Below are positions 32,229-40,425 of a stretch of DNA of 64,000 nucleotides, piece after piece. The translations under genes were made by a program, and so were the position numbers. How positions within the stretch are numbered: position 1 is the stretch's first letter; each line of letters begins with the position of its first letter. Source of the DNA: Murimonas intestini (GTDB lineage: Bacteria > Bacillota > Clostridia > Lachnospirales > Lachnospiraceae); the NCBI RefSeq assembly GCF_024622195.1, contig NZ_JANKBI010000003.1, forward strand, positions 186,001 through 250,000, in the 5' to 3' direction. The notes under the pieces were generated by a model that had not been told where the DNA came from, did not search any database, and saw only the letters and a program-made list of their open reading frames with translations.

Positions 32229-34151
32229 ATGGCAAAGAAAAACATTTATGACGCCAGCAGCATTTCGGTGCTGGAAGGTCTGGAAGCTGTTCGGAAGAGG
32301 CCCGGGATGTATATCGGCAGCGTGTCAAGAAAAGGGCTTAACCACTTGATCTATGAAATCGTAGATAATGCGGTGGATGAACATCTGGCAGGTTTCTGTG
32401 ACCTTATAGAGGTTACTCTTGAAAAGGATGGTTCGGCAACTGTCAACGACAATGGCCGTGGTATTCCTGTAGGAATGCATGAGAAAGGGGTTCCGGCTGA
32501 ACGTCTTGTGTTTACAACGCTTCATGCGGGAGGAAAATTTGATAATACGGTATACAAGACAAGCGGCGGTCTGCATGGAGTTGGATCCTCTGTTGTAAAT
32601 GCTCTTTCTACATATCTGGATATTGAAATCAGTGTGGATGGGTTTATCCACCATGACAGATATGAGCGGGGGATTCCGGTACAGGAGCTTGTAGACGGAC
32701 TTTTACCTGTCATAGGAAAGACGCGGAAGACAGGGACAAAGGTTAATTTCCTGCCTGATCCGGAAATATTTGAAAAGACCAGGTTTAAAGCCGATGAGGT
32801 GAAAAGCCGTCTCCATGAGACAGCGTATTTGAATCCTGCCCTGAAGATCATATTCGAGGACAGGCGCGGAGAGGTAAAGGAACATATAGAGTTCCACGAG
32901 CCGGATGGGATCATTGGGTTTGTGAAGGATTTAAATAAAAATGAAGAGGTTGTCCATGAGCCTGTCTATTTTAAAGGGGAATCAGAGGGCATTACAGTTG
33001 AGTGTGCTTTTCAGTATATTAATGCTTTTCATGAGAATGTGCTTGGATTTTGCAATAATATCTACAATGCAGAGGGCGGAACACATTTGACAGGATTTAA
33101 GACGACATTTACGGCGGTCATGAACAACTATGCACGCCAAATTGGAGTATTAAAAGAGAAAGATGCTAACTTTACCGGGGCTGACATCCGAAATGGAATG
33201 ACGGCGGTCATTTCAATAAAGCATCCCCAGCCCAGATTCGAAGGTCAGACAAAGACAAAGCTGGATAACCAGGATGCAGCCAAGGCAGCCGGTAAAGTTA
33301 CCGGAGAGGAGGTTGTCCTTTACTTTGACAGAAATTTGGAGACACTGAAAAATGTCCTGTCCTGTGCGGAAAAGGCAGCTAAAATCAGAAAGTCTGAAGA
33401 AAAAGCAAAGACAAATATGTTGACAAAGCAGAAGTATTCTTTTGATTCTAACGGTAAGCTGGCCAATTGTGTGAGCAGAGATGCAGGAAAGTGTGAAATA
33501 TTCATAGTGGAGGGTGATTCAGCCGGAGGCTCCGCCAAGACGGCGAGAGACAGGAATTATCAGGCTATCCTGCCCATAAGAGGAAAAATCCTGAATGTTG
33601 AAAAAGCCAGCATAGATAAGGTACTTGCAAATGCTGAGATCAAAACTATGATAAATGCATTCGGATGCGGGTTTTCAGAAGGCTATGGAAATGATTTTGA
33701 TATTACAAAGCTCAGGTATGATAAGATAATTATTATGGCTGATGCCGATGTGGACGGCTCTCATATCTGTACGCTGCTTCTTACGTTATTTTACAGGTTT
33801 ATGCCGGAACTTATATATGAAGGACATGTTTACATCGCAATGCCGCCTCTTTATAAAGCAATGCCCTCAAGGGGTGAAGAAGAGTACCTTTATGATGAAA
33901 AGGCACTGGAACGGTACAGAAAGACCCACAAAGGGACCTTTACACTTCAGCGGTATAAGGGCCTTGGAGAGATGGATGCACAGCAGCTTTGGGAGACTAC
34001 ACTTGACCCGGCAACCAGAAAGCTGAAAAGAGTGGAAATTGAGGATGCCCGCATGGCCTCTGATGTGACTGAGATGCTTATGGGGACAGAAGTATCACCC
34101 CGGAAAGCGTTTATTTACGAACATGCCCAGGACGCACAGGTGGATATTTAG
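32229..34151 (+). CDS. parE: Type II topoisomerase ATPase subunit (ParE/GyrB)
   Basis: 640 residues. The GHKL ATPase domain shows EIVDNAVDEH, NDNGRGIPVG, TLHAGGKF and SGGLHGVGSSVVNA. The TOPRIM part has EGDSAGGSAK and the metal-binding DADVDGSHI, and the C-terminus has RYKGLGEMDAQQLWETTLDP. With the next gene it forms a heterotetramer that passes one duplex through another. It is separated from dnaA/recF-type genes, where true gyrB normally lies, and its partner lacks a clear GyrA box. So topoisomerase IV is the better call than gyrase. Confidence 0.82.
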   Translation: MAKKNIYDASSISVLEGLEAVRKRPGMYIGSVSRKGLNHLIYEIVDNAVDEHLAGFCDLIEVTLEKDGSATVNDNGRGIPVGMHEKGVPAERLVFTTLHAGGKFDNTVYKTSGGLHGVGSSVVNALSTYLDIEISVDGFIHHDRYERGIPVQELVDGLLPVIGKTRKTGTKVNFLPDPEIFEKTRFKADEVKSRLHETAYLNPALKIIFEDRRGEVKEHIEFHEPDGIIGFVKDLNKNEEVVHEPVYFKGESEGITVECAFQYINAFHENVLGFCNNIYNAEGGTHLTGFKTTFTAVMNNYARQIGVLKEKDANFTGADIRNGMTAVISIKHPQPRFEGQTKTKLDNQDAAKAAGKVTGEEVVLYFDRNLETLKNVLSCAEKAAKIRKSEEKAKTNMLTKQKYSFDSNGKLANCVSRDAGKCEIFIVEGDSAGGSAKTARDRNYQAILPIRGKILNVEKASIDKVLANAEIKTMINAFGCGFSEGYGNDFDITKLRYDKIIIMADADVDGSHICTLLLTLFYRFMPELIYEGHVYIAMPPLYKAMPSRGEEEYLYDEKALERYRKTHKGTFTLQRYKGLGEMDAQQLWETTLDPATRKLKRVEIEDARMASDVTEMLMGTEVSPRKAFIYEHAQDAQVDI

Positions 34152-34169
34152 GAAGGGAGAAGGCGAGAG

Positions 34170-36419
34170 ATGGAAAAAATGATAGAAGAGCAGATCATCC
34201 GGACAGAATATTCTGAGCTCATGCAGAAATCTTATATTGATTATGCCATGAGCGTTATAATAGCGAGAGCGCTGCCTGATGTGCGGGACGGACTGAAGCC
34301 GGTACAGAGGAGGACTCTGTACGATATGTATGAACTGGGGATCAAATATGACAGACCCTACAGGAAATGTGCACGTATAGTAGGAGATACCATGGGTAAA
34401 TACCATCCCCATGGCGACAGCTCCATATACGAGGCGCTTGTAGTTATGGCACAGGAATTTAAAAAAGGCCTGCCGCTGGTGGACGGGCATGGAAATTTCG
34501 GCTCTATTGAGGGAGATGGGGCAGCAGCCATGCGTTATACAGAAGCCAGGCTTCAGAAGATAACACAGGAATCTTTTCTGGCTGACCTGGACAAAAATGT
34601 GGTTGATTTTGTATCCAACTTTGATGAGACGGAAAAAGAGCCTGAAGTGTTGCCGGTACGCATCCCTAATCTGCTGATAAATGGGGCGGACGGCATTGCC
34701 GTGGGTATGGTGACCAGTATTCCGCCGCACAATCTGGCGGAAGTTATAGATGCTGAAGTAGCAATGATAAAGAATCCTAAGCTAACCACAGAGCAGCTCA
34801 TGGAATTTATCCAGGGGCCGGACTTTCCCACAGGAGGCATCGTAGTTAATAAAGATGAGCTCATCAATATCTACAAGACCGGTACAGGAAAAATAAAACT
34901 ACGGGGCAAAGTGGAGATAGAGAAGGATAAAGGCGGGAAGAGCAGGATCGTTATTACAGAGATCCCTTACACCATGATGGGAGCCAATATTGGAAAATTC
35001 TTGAATGATGTAGCAGGATTGATCGAGACAAAAAAGACGAATGACATAGTTGATATTGCCAACCACTCGTCCAAGGAAGGAATCAGGATCGTTCTGGAAC
35101 TGAAAAAGAATGCAGATGCAGAAAACCTGATCAACATGCTCTATAAAAAGACAAGGCTTGAGGATACCTTTGGTGTCAACATGTTGTCTGTTTCTGATGG
35201 AAAGCCCGAAACATTAGGGGTAAGAGCTATTCTGGAACATCATATTGATTTCCAGTTTGAGCTGTCAACAAGGAAATATAAAACGCTTCTTAAAAAGGAA
35301 CTGGAGAAAAAAGAGATACAGGAAGGACTGATTAAAGCCTGTGATGTCATAGATCTGATTATAGAGATCCTCCGGGGAAGCAAGAATCAGAAGCAGGTAA
35401 AGGAATGTCTGATCCATGGGGTGACAGAAGGCATAAAATTTAAATCAGCGGCATCGAAAAAAGCGGCAGCAAAATTAAATTTTACTGAGGCACAGGCCAC
35501 AGCTATTCTGGAAATGAGGCTTTATAAATTAATAGGGCTGGAGATAGAGGCCCTGATGAAGGAGCACGAGGCTACACTGAAGAATATTGCATCCTACGAG
35601 GATATTCTGAATAATTATAACTCCATGGCGAGAGTCATCATAAAAGAGCTGGAAGGTATAAAAAAAGAATACAGTATACCAAGAAGGACAGTGATAGAGA
35701 ATGCTGAAGAAGCTGTCTATGAGGAGAAGAAGATCGAAGAGACAGAAGTAGTCTTTATGATGGACAAATTCGGTTATGCAAAAATAGTGGATGTGGCCGC
35801 ATATGAGAGAAACAGGGAAGCGGCAGATGCAGAAAATAAGTACGTACTGACCTGCATGAATACAGATAAAATATGTATCTTCACAGATTCAGGTAAGCAG
35901 CATCTGCTGAAAGTGCTGGATATCCCGGGCAGAAAATTCAGAGATAAAGGAACACCAATCGATAATCTCTGTAATTACAGCAGCGGAGAAGAAAGGATCA
36001 TCTTTGTGGAATGTCTTCAGAAAATTAAGTCATCTGTCCTGCTGTTTGCCACTAAGATGGGAATGATCAAGCAAGTTGAAGGAGCCGAATTTGATGTGTC
36101 AAAGCGTACAATAGCAGCTACAAAGCTTCAGGAGGAAGATGAACTGGTCTTTGTATCATGTATGCCGGATGCAGAGCAGATAGTCCTGCAGACTGCAGAT
36201 GGAGTATTCTTAAGATTCCTTCTTTCGGAGATTCCCCAAAAGAAAAAAGGAGCTGTGGGAGTACGTGGCATCAGGTTAACTGAAGGAGACAGCCTGGAAA
36301 CTGTCCATTATTTGGACGGACAGGGGGAGCAGACAGTAAAATATAAGGAAAAGGATGTCTATCTGAATAAATTACGTATAGGAAAGAGAGATACAAAAGG
36401 TTCAAAAGCCAGGATATAG
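34170..36419 (+). CDS. parC: Type II topoisomerase catalytic subunit (ParC/GyrA)
   Basis: 749 residues. The DNA-cleaving tyrosine is in AAMRYTEARL; the quinolone-region GDSSIYEALVVMAQ precedes it, with serine and isoleucine at the places where resistance changes usually occur. The winged helix and tower are followed by a C-terminal beta-propeller of reduced length. The GyrA box is only hinted at (QKKKGAVGVRG), which argues for topoisomerase IV, a decatenase. The gap from the first subunit is 18 bases with GGAAGGGAG. Confidence 0.82.
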   Translation: MEKMIEEQIIRTEYSELMQKSYIDYAMSVIIARALPDVRDGLKPVQRRTLYDMYELGIKYDRPYRKCARIVGDTMGKYHPHGDSSIYEALVVMAQEFKKGLPLVDGHGNFGSIEGDGAAAMRYTEARLQKITQESFLADLDKNVVDFVSNFDETEKEPEVLPVRIPNLLINGADGIAVGMVTSIPPHNLAEVIDAEVAMIKNPKLTTEQLMEFIQGPDFPTGGIVVNKDELINIYKTGTGKIKLRGKVEIEKDKGGKSRIVITEIPYTMMGANIGKFLNDVAGLIETKKTNDIVDIANHSSKEGIRIVLELKKNADAENLINMLYKKTRLEDTFGVNMLSVSDGKPETLGVRAILEHHIDFQFELSTRKYKTLLKKELEKKEIQEGLIKACDVIDLIIEILRGSKNQKQVKECLIHGVTEGIKFKSAASKKAAAKLNFTEAQATAILEMRLYKLIGLEIEALMKEHEATLKNIASYEDILNNYNSMARVIIKELEGIKKEYSIPRRTVIENAEEAVYEEKKIEETEVVFMMDKFGYAKIVDVAAYERNREAADAENKYVLTCMNTDKICIFTDSGKQHLLKVLDIPGRKFRDKGTPIDNLCNYSSGEERIIFVECLQKIKSSVLLFATKMGMIKQVEGAEFDVSKRTIAATKLQEEDELVFVSCMPDAEQIVLQTADGVFLRFLLSEIPQKKKGAVGVRGIRLTEGDSLETVHYLDGQGEQTVKYKEKDVYLNKLRIGKRDTKGSKARI

Positions 36420-36480
36420 GGCACAGATGTGCTTCTAATAATCCAGGGCGGAATTTTCTTGCGGTACAGCCTGAGGGGCA

Positions 36481-36505
36481 GGTCTGTGCATTTACTGCAC
36501 AGACC
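36481..36505. repeat. 10-bp perfect inverted repeat downstream of parC
   Basis: GGTCTGTGCA (36481-36490) and TGCACAGACC (36496-36505) form a stem with a 5-base loop, 62 bases after the parC stop. There is no clean T-run; a weak one (TGATTTT) follows 11 bases later. It may be an imperfect terminator. Confidence 0.5.
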
Positions 36506-36627
36506 GTGAGAAAATGATTTTGGTGTGCAAAAAACACATTGCCGAAGGTGATTTTAAATGGATTTTTTGCAGACAACTGTGAAAGTACTGGACAGTTACC
36601 ATAAATATTTAGTTAGGAGGAGACATG

Positions 36628-37356
36628 ATGCTGAACAGCATAGATGTACATTGCCATATCCTGCCTGGAGTGGATGATGGCTCAGAGAGTATGGATGAAA
36701 CCATGAGTATGATAAAAATGGCTTACAGTGAAGGAATACGCGGCATGATCGCAACCCCTCATTACCATTACGGATATGCGGCTCAAGATTGGGAAAAGGT
36801 TTACCATGTGTGGGAACAGGTGAGAGAGAAGGTGTCAGCAGAACTGCCGGAGATGGAAATCTATCTGGGAAGGGAGATATATTCGGACAGCAGAAGTATG
36901 GACATGCTGGCTGCTGATGCAGGATCCGGCAGAAATACAATGGGCAGTTCCCGTTATGTGCTGATTGAGTTCACACCAGGGGCACAATACAGAGAGATCA
37001 AGAACAGCCTTTCCAACATCCTGAGTCTGGGTTACCAGACTATTTTGGCACATGCAGAGCGGTGTATGAGTATTAGGAAGAAACCTGAACTGGCCGAAGA
37101 ACTTGTACAGATGGGAAATTACATCCAGCTTAATGCAGGCAGTATAGCAGGATCTTTCTCAGACCGGCGTTTCTGTAAAAAACTGATGAGCATGGACTGC
37201 GTACATTTTGTTGGTACAGATTGTCATGGAAGCACAAAAAGAACGCCTCAGATAGAAAAAAGCATCGAATACGTCATAAAGCATTTTGGAGAAGAATATG
37301 CTCAGCAATTGTATTGGGAAAATCCGAAAAAAATGCTTGGAAATGAATATTTGTAG
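36628..37356 (+). CDS. cpsB: CpsB/CapC-type tyrosine-protein phosphatase (PHP domain)
   Basis: 242 residues, a PHP-fold manganese phosphatase. Metal ligands appear in DVHCHILPGVDDGS, ATPHYHYG, YLGREIY, LAHAERC and GTDCHGS. CpsB dephosphorylates the CpsD tyrosine kinase and so tunes capsule length. ATG 36628 is 7 bases from AGGAGG; the ATG at 36625 is also possible. Unlike the usual arrangement, its partners CpsC and CpsD are not adjacent: a recombinase gene of 1.1 kb lies between. A terminator follows. Confidence 0.9.
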   Translation: MLNSIDVHCHILPGVDDGSESMDETMSMIKMAYSEGIRGMIATPHYHYGYAAQDWEKVYHVWEQVREKVSAELPEMEIYLGREIYSDSRSMDMLAADAGSGRNTMGSSRYVLIEFTPGAQYREIKNSLSNILSLGYQTILAHAERCMSIRKKPELAEELVQMGNYIQLNAGSIAGSFSDRRFCKKLMSMDCVHFVGTDCHGSTKRTPQIEKSIEYVIKHFGEEYAQQLYWENPKKMLGNEYL

Positions 37357-37459
37357 TATGTTTTTTTAGAAAACTTTATAGAATATTGTATGAAATGATG
37401 AGATATTTGAAGAAAAATTATCGCAAATCATAAGATTTTGCGATAAAGTAAATCTCTTT

Positions 37460-37491
37460 GGTGTTACTAAATATAGTAGCATCTTTTTTTT
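37460..37491 (+). terminator. Rho-independent terminator after cpsB
   Basis: GGTGTTACT (37460-37468) pairs as RNA with AGTAGCATC (37475-37483) using two G-U pairs; eight T follow. A second hairpin, TTATCGCAAA/TTTGCGATAA, lies just before it (about 37418-37445). The rest of the gap 37357-37716 is AT-rich and carries the recombinase promoter region. Confidence 0.8.
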
Positions 37492-37618
37492 ATATCCACA
37501 ATACTCAGGTTATATATTAATACTTCCATAAGATTATGTCAATAAACATTTTAGCATTTTAGAAAAATATCCCAAATATTATAGGAATTAATAGAAGATA
37601 GTGTCATATTCAGGGTCG

Positions 37619-37632
37619 CATTTATGGTCAAA
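37619..37632 (+). repeat. Direct repeat, left copy, beside the tyrosine recombinase
   Basis: CATTTATGGTCAAA is repeated exactly at 38839-38852. The two copies bracket the recombinase gene and its promoter, a unit of about 1.22 kb. It may be an attachment core or a binding arm of the recombinase. Confidence 0.6.
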
Positions 37633-37644
37633 CTTCTATTTTAC

Positions 37645-37700
37645 TTGCAGCATCATTCCGTTTTATATTATTATAAATTTGTAAAACTAAATACGGAATG
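37645..37700 (+). promoter_or_regulatory. Recombinase promoter overlapped by an inverted repeat
   Basis: TTGCAG at 37645-37650 and TATTAT at 37669-37674 (18-base spacer) are a plausible promoter. CATTCCGT at 37654-37661, in the spacer, is the exact reverse complement of ACGGAATG at 37693-37700, just before the ribosome site AAAGGAAG. The repeat spans the transcription start, so it could be an operator. Confidence 0.45.
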
Positions 37701-37716
37701 AAAGGAAGTGCGTGAT

Positions 37717-38823
37717 ATGCCCAGAAGAGGGGAAAATATCAGAAAACGAAAGGATGGGAGGTGGGAAGCACGCTACATTGCTGGTAAAGATGAAAATGGA
37801 AAATCTGTATACGCCTCTGTATATGCTTCAAAATATCAATTAGTGAAACAGAAGCGTGATGAGGCAGTCAGACTCTTAGAACTGGAAAATATTACCATAT
37901 CTCAAGATATATCATTCGAACAATTATGCCATTCTTGGTTAAAAAGCATTAAGCACAGTATAAAAGAAAGTACATATGCTGTCTATCTAAATTCAATTTC
38001 TAATCATTTAATCCCATATTTTAAAAATATAAATTTGAAAGAACTGAAAAGCGAGGACTTAGATAAATTTATCGGCGTAAAAGCTGAAGAGGGGCTCGCC
38101 GCGTCAACATTGAAAATGATTTTTATTCTTATGAAAAGAATTATTCAATATGCCAATAAGTCCGGATACTGCAGTCTGGAAGGAATAACCTTTCCGTCAA
38201 TCCGCAAAGACAGCAAAGTCTCAAGAATTATGTCTTCGTATGAAAGAACTATATTCGAAAGGTATCTGGGTACTTTGAACAGTTCTTTTGGTGCCGGAAT
38301 AAAACTCTGTATGTATACAGGACTGAGGATTGGTGAAATAAGCGGATTAAGATGGGAAGATCTTGACTTTGAGAGCGAAATAATGCATGTAGCCAGAACT
38401 GTAATAAGGATTAAAAACGTTCAGCATAATAAAAATGATATGGAGGCTAAAACAAAATTAGTGGTAGTATCTCCAAAGACAGCTGATTCCGACAGGTGGA
38501 TTCCTATTCCCAGCTTCTTGACTGAAGAACTACAGAAGTGGAAAGGTGATGATAATTGTTATGTCCTGAATGGAAAAGAGGCTCCAATGGAACCAAGAAT
38601 TATCCAATACCATTTTCATAAATGTCTGGAAAAATGCAATATGGATCAATTTAATTTTCATTCAATAAGACACGGTTTCGCAACTATGTGCATTGAGAAG
38701 GGTTTTGATATGAAATCTCTTTCAGAAATCTTGGGGCATTCAACGGTGAGCACTACAATGAACATTTATGTCCACAGCAGTATGCAGCAGAAAAAACTGC
38801 AGATGGACAGACTGGGAGTATAG
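37717..38823 (+). CDS. Tyrosine recombinase / phage-type integrase
   Basis: 368 residues. An AP2-like or arm-binding N-terminus (RKRKDGRWEARYIAGKDENGK) is followed by a SAM-like core-binding domain (about 60-150) and the catalytic domain. All catalytic residues are visible: Arg in TGLRIGEISGLRW, Lys in SPKTADSDRWIPI, His-x-x-Arg in HSIRHGFATM, His in LGHSTV and Tyr in TMNIYVHSS. So it should be active. ATG 37717 is used; the GTG at 37708 is inside the ribosome site. No excisionase, phage or conjugation genes are nearby. It lies between cpsB and cpsC within the capsule locus, which suggests a role in capsule-locus variation or a landing site. Confidence 0.9.
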   Translation: MPRRGENIRKRKDGRWEARYIAGKDENGKSVYASVYASKYQLVKQKRDEAVRLLELENITISQDISFEQLCHSWLKSIKHSIKESTYAVYLNSISNHLIPYFKNINLKELKSEDLDKFIGVKAEEGLAASTLKMIFILMKRIIQYANKSGYCSLEGITFPSIRKDSKVSRIMSSYERTIFERYLGTLNSSFGAGIKLCMYTGLRIGEISGLRWEDLDFESEIMHVARTVIRIKNVQHNKNDMEAKTKLVVVSPKTADSDRWIPIPSFLTEELQKWKGDDNCYVLNGKEAPMEPRIIQYHFHKCLEKCNMDQFNFHSIRHGFATMCIEKGFDMKSLSEILGHSTVSTTMNIYVHSSMQQKKLQMDRLGV

Positions 38824-38838
38824 CTTGAGTTAATGAGA

Positions 38839-38852
38839 CATTTATGGTCAAA
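38839..38852 (+). repeat. Direct repeat, right copy, beside the tyrosine recombinase
   Basis: CATTTATGGTCAAA, identical to 37619-37632, begins 16 bases after the recombinase stop. Flanking bases differ on both sides, so the identity is limited to 14 bases. Confidence 0.6.
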
Positions 38853-38866
38853 AGTGTGGTAGGCAG

Positions 38867-38913
38867 CCGCTGTCCCCTCTAATAATAAGGGGGAGCGGTC
38901 CTTATCCTATAAT
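38867..38913 (+). promoter_or_regulatory. Hairpin and -10 element ahead of the capsule operon
   Basis: CCGCT-GT-CCCCT (38867-38878) pairs with AGGGG-G-AGCGG (38888-38898) around a TAATAAT loop. Ten bases later a consensus TATAAT stands at 38908-38913, with no matching -35 because the hairpin occupies that place. The hairpin could be a weak terminator for the recombinase or a binding site for a capsule regulator. The leader from there to the CpsC start is about 60 bases. Confidence 0.4.
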
Positions 38914-38980
38914 CTTATGATTTAGGAAATCCAACCCTGGTCTACGGATTATATGATATGAATGAAAACAGGAGTGAGAG

Positions 38981-39712
38981 ATGGAAAACAATTATCAGAA
39001 AGAAGAAATAGAAATTGATTTGGGGCAGCTTTTTATCAGCTTGCTGTCTAAATGGTATTTGATCGTACTGGCAGGAGTTTCCTGTGCATTGATCGCCTTA
39101 GTTATCACAAAATTTTTGATGACGCCCATGTATACTTCTACTACAAGTGTATATGTTCTGAATAAACAGGACAGCCAGTCCGTAACATATTCGGATCTGC
39201 AGACAGGAACACAGCTGACAAAAGACTATGCCCAGCTGATTCAGAGCAGAACAGTAACAGAGCAGGTTATTGCGAATCTGGGCCTTCCCCTTACAAGTGA
39301 ACAGCTGTCAAAACGAATTGAAGTCACATCCCCGACGGATACACGAATACTGGAGATTTCTGTTGAAAATGAGAATCCGGAAATGGCCATGAAAATAGCT
39401 AATCAGGTACGGGAAGTGGCAGCAGTACATATTAAAGATGTAATGGACATACAGGCAGTAAATATTGTGGATGAAGCAAATGTCCCATTAGTAAAATCAA
39501 GTCCCAGTACTACGAAGAATGTTCTTTTAGGAGGGATACTTGGAGGATTTGTTTCAGTCCTCATAATAGTAATAAAAGTGATTTTGGATGATACGATTAA
39601 AACTCCTGATGATATAGAAAGTTATCTGGGAATCAGCTGTATTGGCACCATACCGTATACGTCTGGGAGCAGTAAAAAAAATAGTAAGAAGGGCAGGAAG
39701 GCAGTGAGATGA
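38981..39712 (+). CDS. cpsC: Capsule chain-length/kinase-adaptor protein (Wzz/CpsC/YveK)
   Basis: 243 residues. Two membrane helices (about 25-45 and 178-200) enclose an extracytoplasmic Wzz domain; the proline-rich PLVKSSPSTTKNVLLGG motif before the second helix is typical. It sets polysaccharide chain length and activates the CpsD kinase through its cytoplasmic tail (KKNSKKGRKAVR). Its stop overlaps the cpsD start by 4 bases. ATG 38981 follows AGGAGTGAGAG. Confidence 0.9.
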   Translation: MENNYQKEEIEIDLGQLFISLLSKWYLIVLAGVSCALIALVITKFLMTPMYTSTTSVYVLNKQDSQSVTYSDLQTGTQLTKDYAQLIQSRTVTEQVIANLGLPLTSEQLSKRIEVTSPTDTRILEISVENENPEMAMKIANQVREVAAVHIKDVMDIQAVNIVDEANVPLVKSSPSTTKNVLLGGILGGFVSVLIIVIKVILDDTIKTPDDIESYLGISCIGTIPYTSGSSKKNSKKGRKAVR

Positions 39713-40425
39713 AAAGTGTAGTTTTAGAAAAGGTTACAAGCTTAAATCACCAGGCCAGTGAAGCATATAAATCCCTTCGTTCAAATATTGAGTTTTGCGG
39801 TGATGATGTGCGGGTAATTGCAGTTACCAGTTGTCTGCCGAATGATGGAAAATCAAGCACAGCTTTTAATCTTGCTAAATCCATGGCCGAGAATGGGGAC
39901 AAGGTACTTTTTATCGACGCAGACTTAAGAAAGTCGGTCATGGTAGGAAGATATAAGGCTACAGGACAGATTACAGGACTGTCCAGTTTCCTTTCAGGAA
40001 GATGTTCTGCTGATGAAGTACTGTACAGTACAAATATCCAAAATCTCCATATGATATTTGCCGGGCATGTTCCTCCTAATCCGGCGGAGCTGCTGGGAAA
40101 CAAATTTTTCAGGGTGCTGATTGATTCAGGAAGAAAGTATTATGACTATGTGATAATAGATACCCCGCCTTTGGGAGCTGTTATAGACAGTGCGATTGTA
40201 GCGAAAGAATGTGACGGGGTGATGCTGGTAGTTTCACAGGGAAATATAAGGCGCAGATTTGCTATTGATATTTTGTCTCAGCTGAAAAAGGCGAACGTGA
40301 GAGTTCTGGGAGCTGTACTAAATAAAGTGGATATGGAATCTGACAGCTATTATGGACGGTATTATGGTAAATACTATGGTAAATATTATGGTCAGTACTA
40401 CGGAAAAAGTGAGGGAGAGAAATGA
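39709..40425 (+). CDS. cpsD: Bacterial tyrosine kinase of capsule synthesis (CpsD/CapB)
   Basis: 238 residues. Walker A is SCLPNDGKSSTAFN, Walker A' VLFIDADLRKS and Walker B YVIIDTPPLG, the BY-kinase set. The tail ends in a tyrosine cluster, YYGRYYGKYYGKYYGQYYGK, ten tyrosines in five Gly-spaced pairs, which is the autophosphorylation site. With CpsC and CpsB it forms the phosphorelay that controls polymer export. The DNA for the tail is a 15-base near-repeat (40346-40404). It overlaps both neighbours by 4 bases. Confidence 0.93.
   Translation: MKSVVLEKVTSLNHQASEAYKSLRSNIEFCGDDVRVIAVTSCLPNDGKSSTAFNLAKSMAENGDKVLFIDADLRKSVMVGRYKATGQITGLSSFLSGRCSADEVLYSTNIQNLHMIFAGHVPPNPAELLGNKFFRVLIDSGRKYYDYVIIDTPPLGAVIDSAIVAKECDGVMLVVSQGNIRRRFAIDILSQLKKANVRVLGAVLNKVDMESDSYYGRYYGKYYGKYYGQYYGKSEGEK

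Noticed and set aside
37717..38823. Prophage or integrative conjugative element
   Set aside because: Only the recombinase is present; no phage, relaxase, replication or excisionase genes are found in the window.
37619..38852. Invertible promoter switch run by the recombinase
   Set aside because: The bracketing 14-mers are direct, not inverted, so they would give excision rather than inversion; the short inverted repeat at 37654-37700 lies within the promoter and is too close to flip a useful segment.
38860..38980. LoaP-type antitermination system for the capsule operon
   Set aside because: A hairpin is present in the leader, but there is no NusG/LoaP-like gene in the window to support it.
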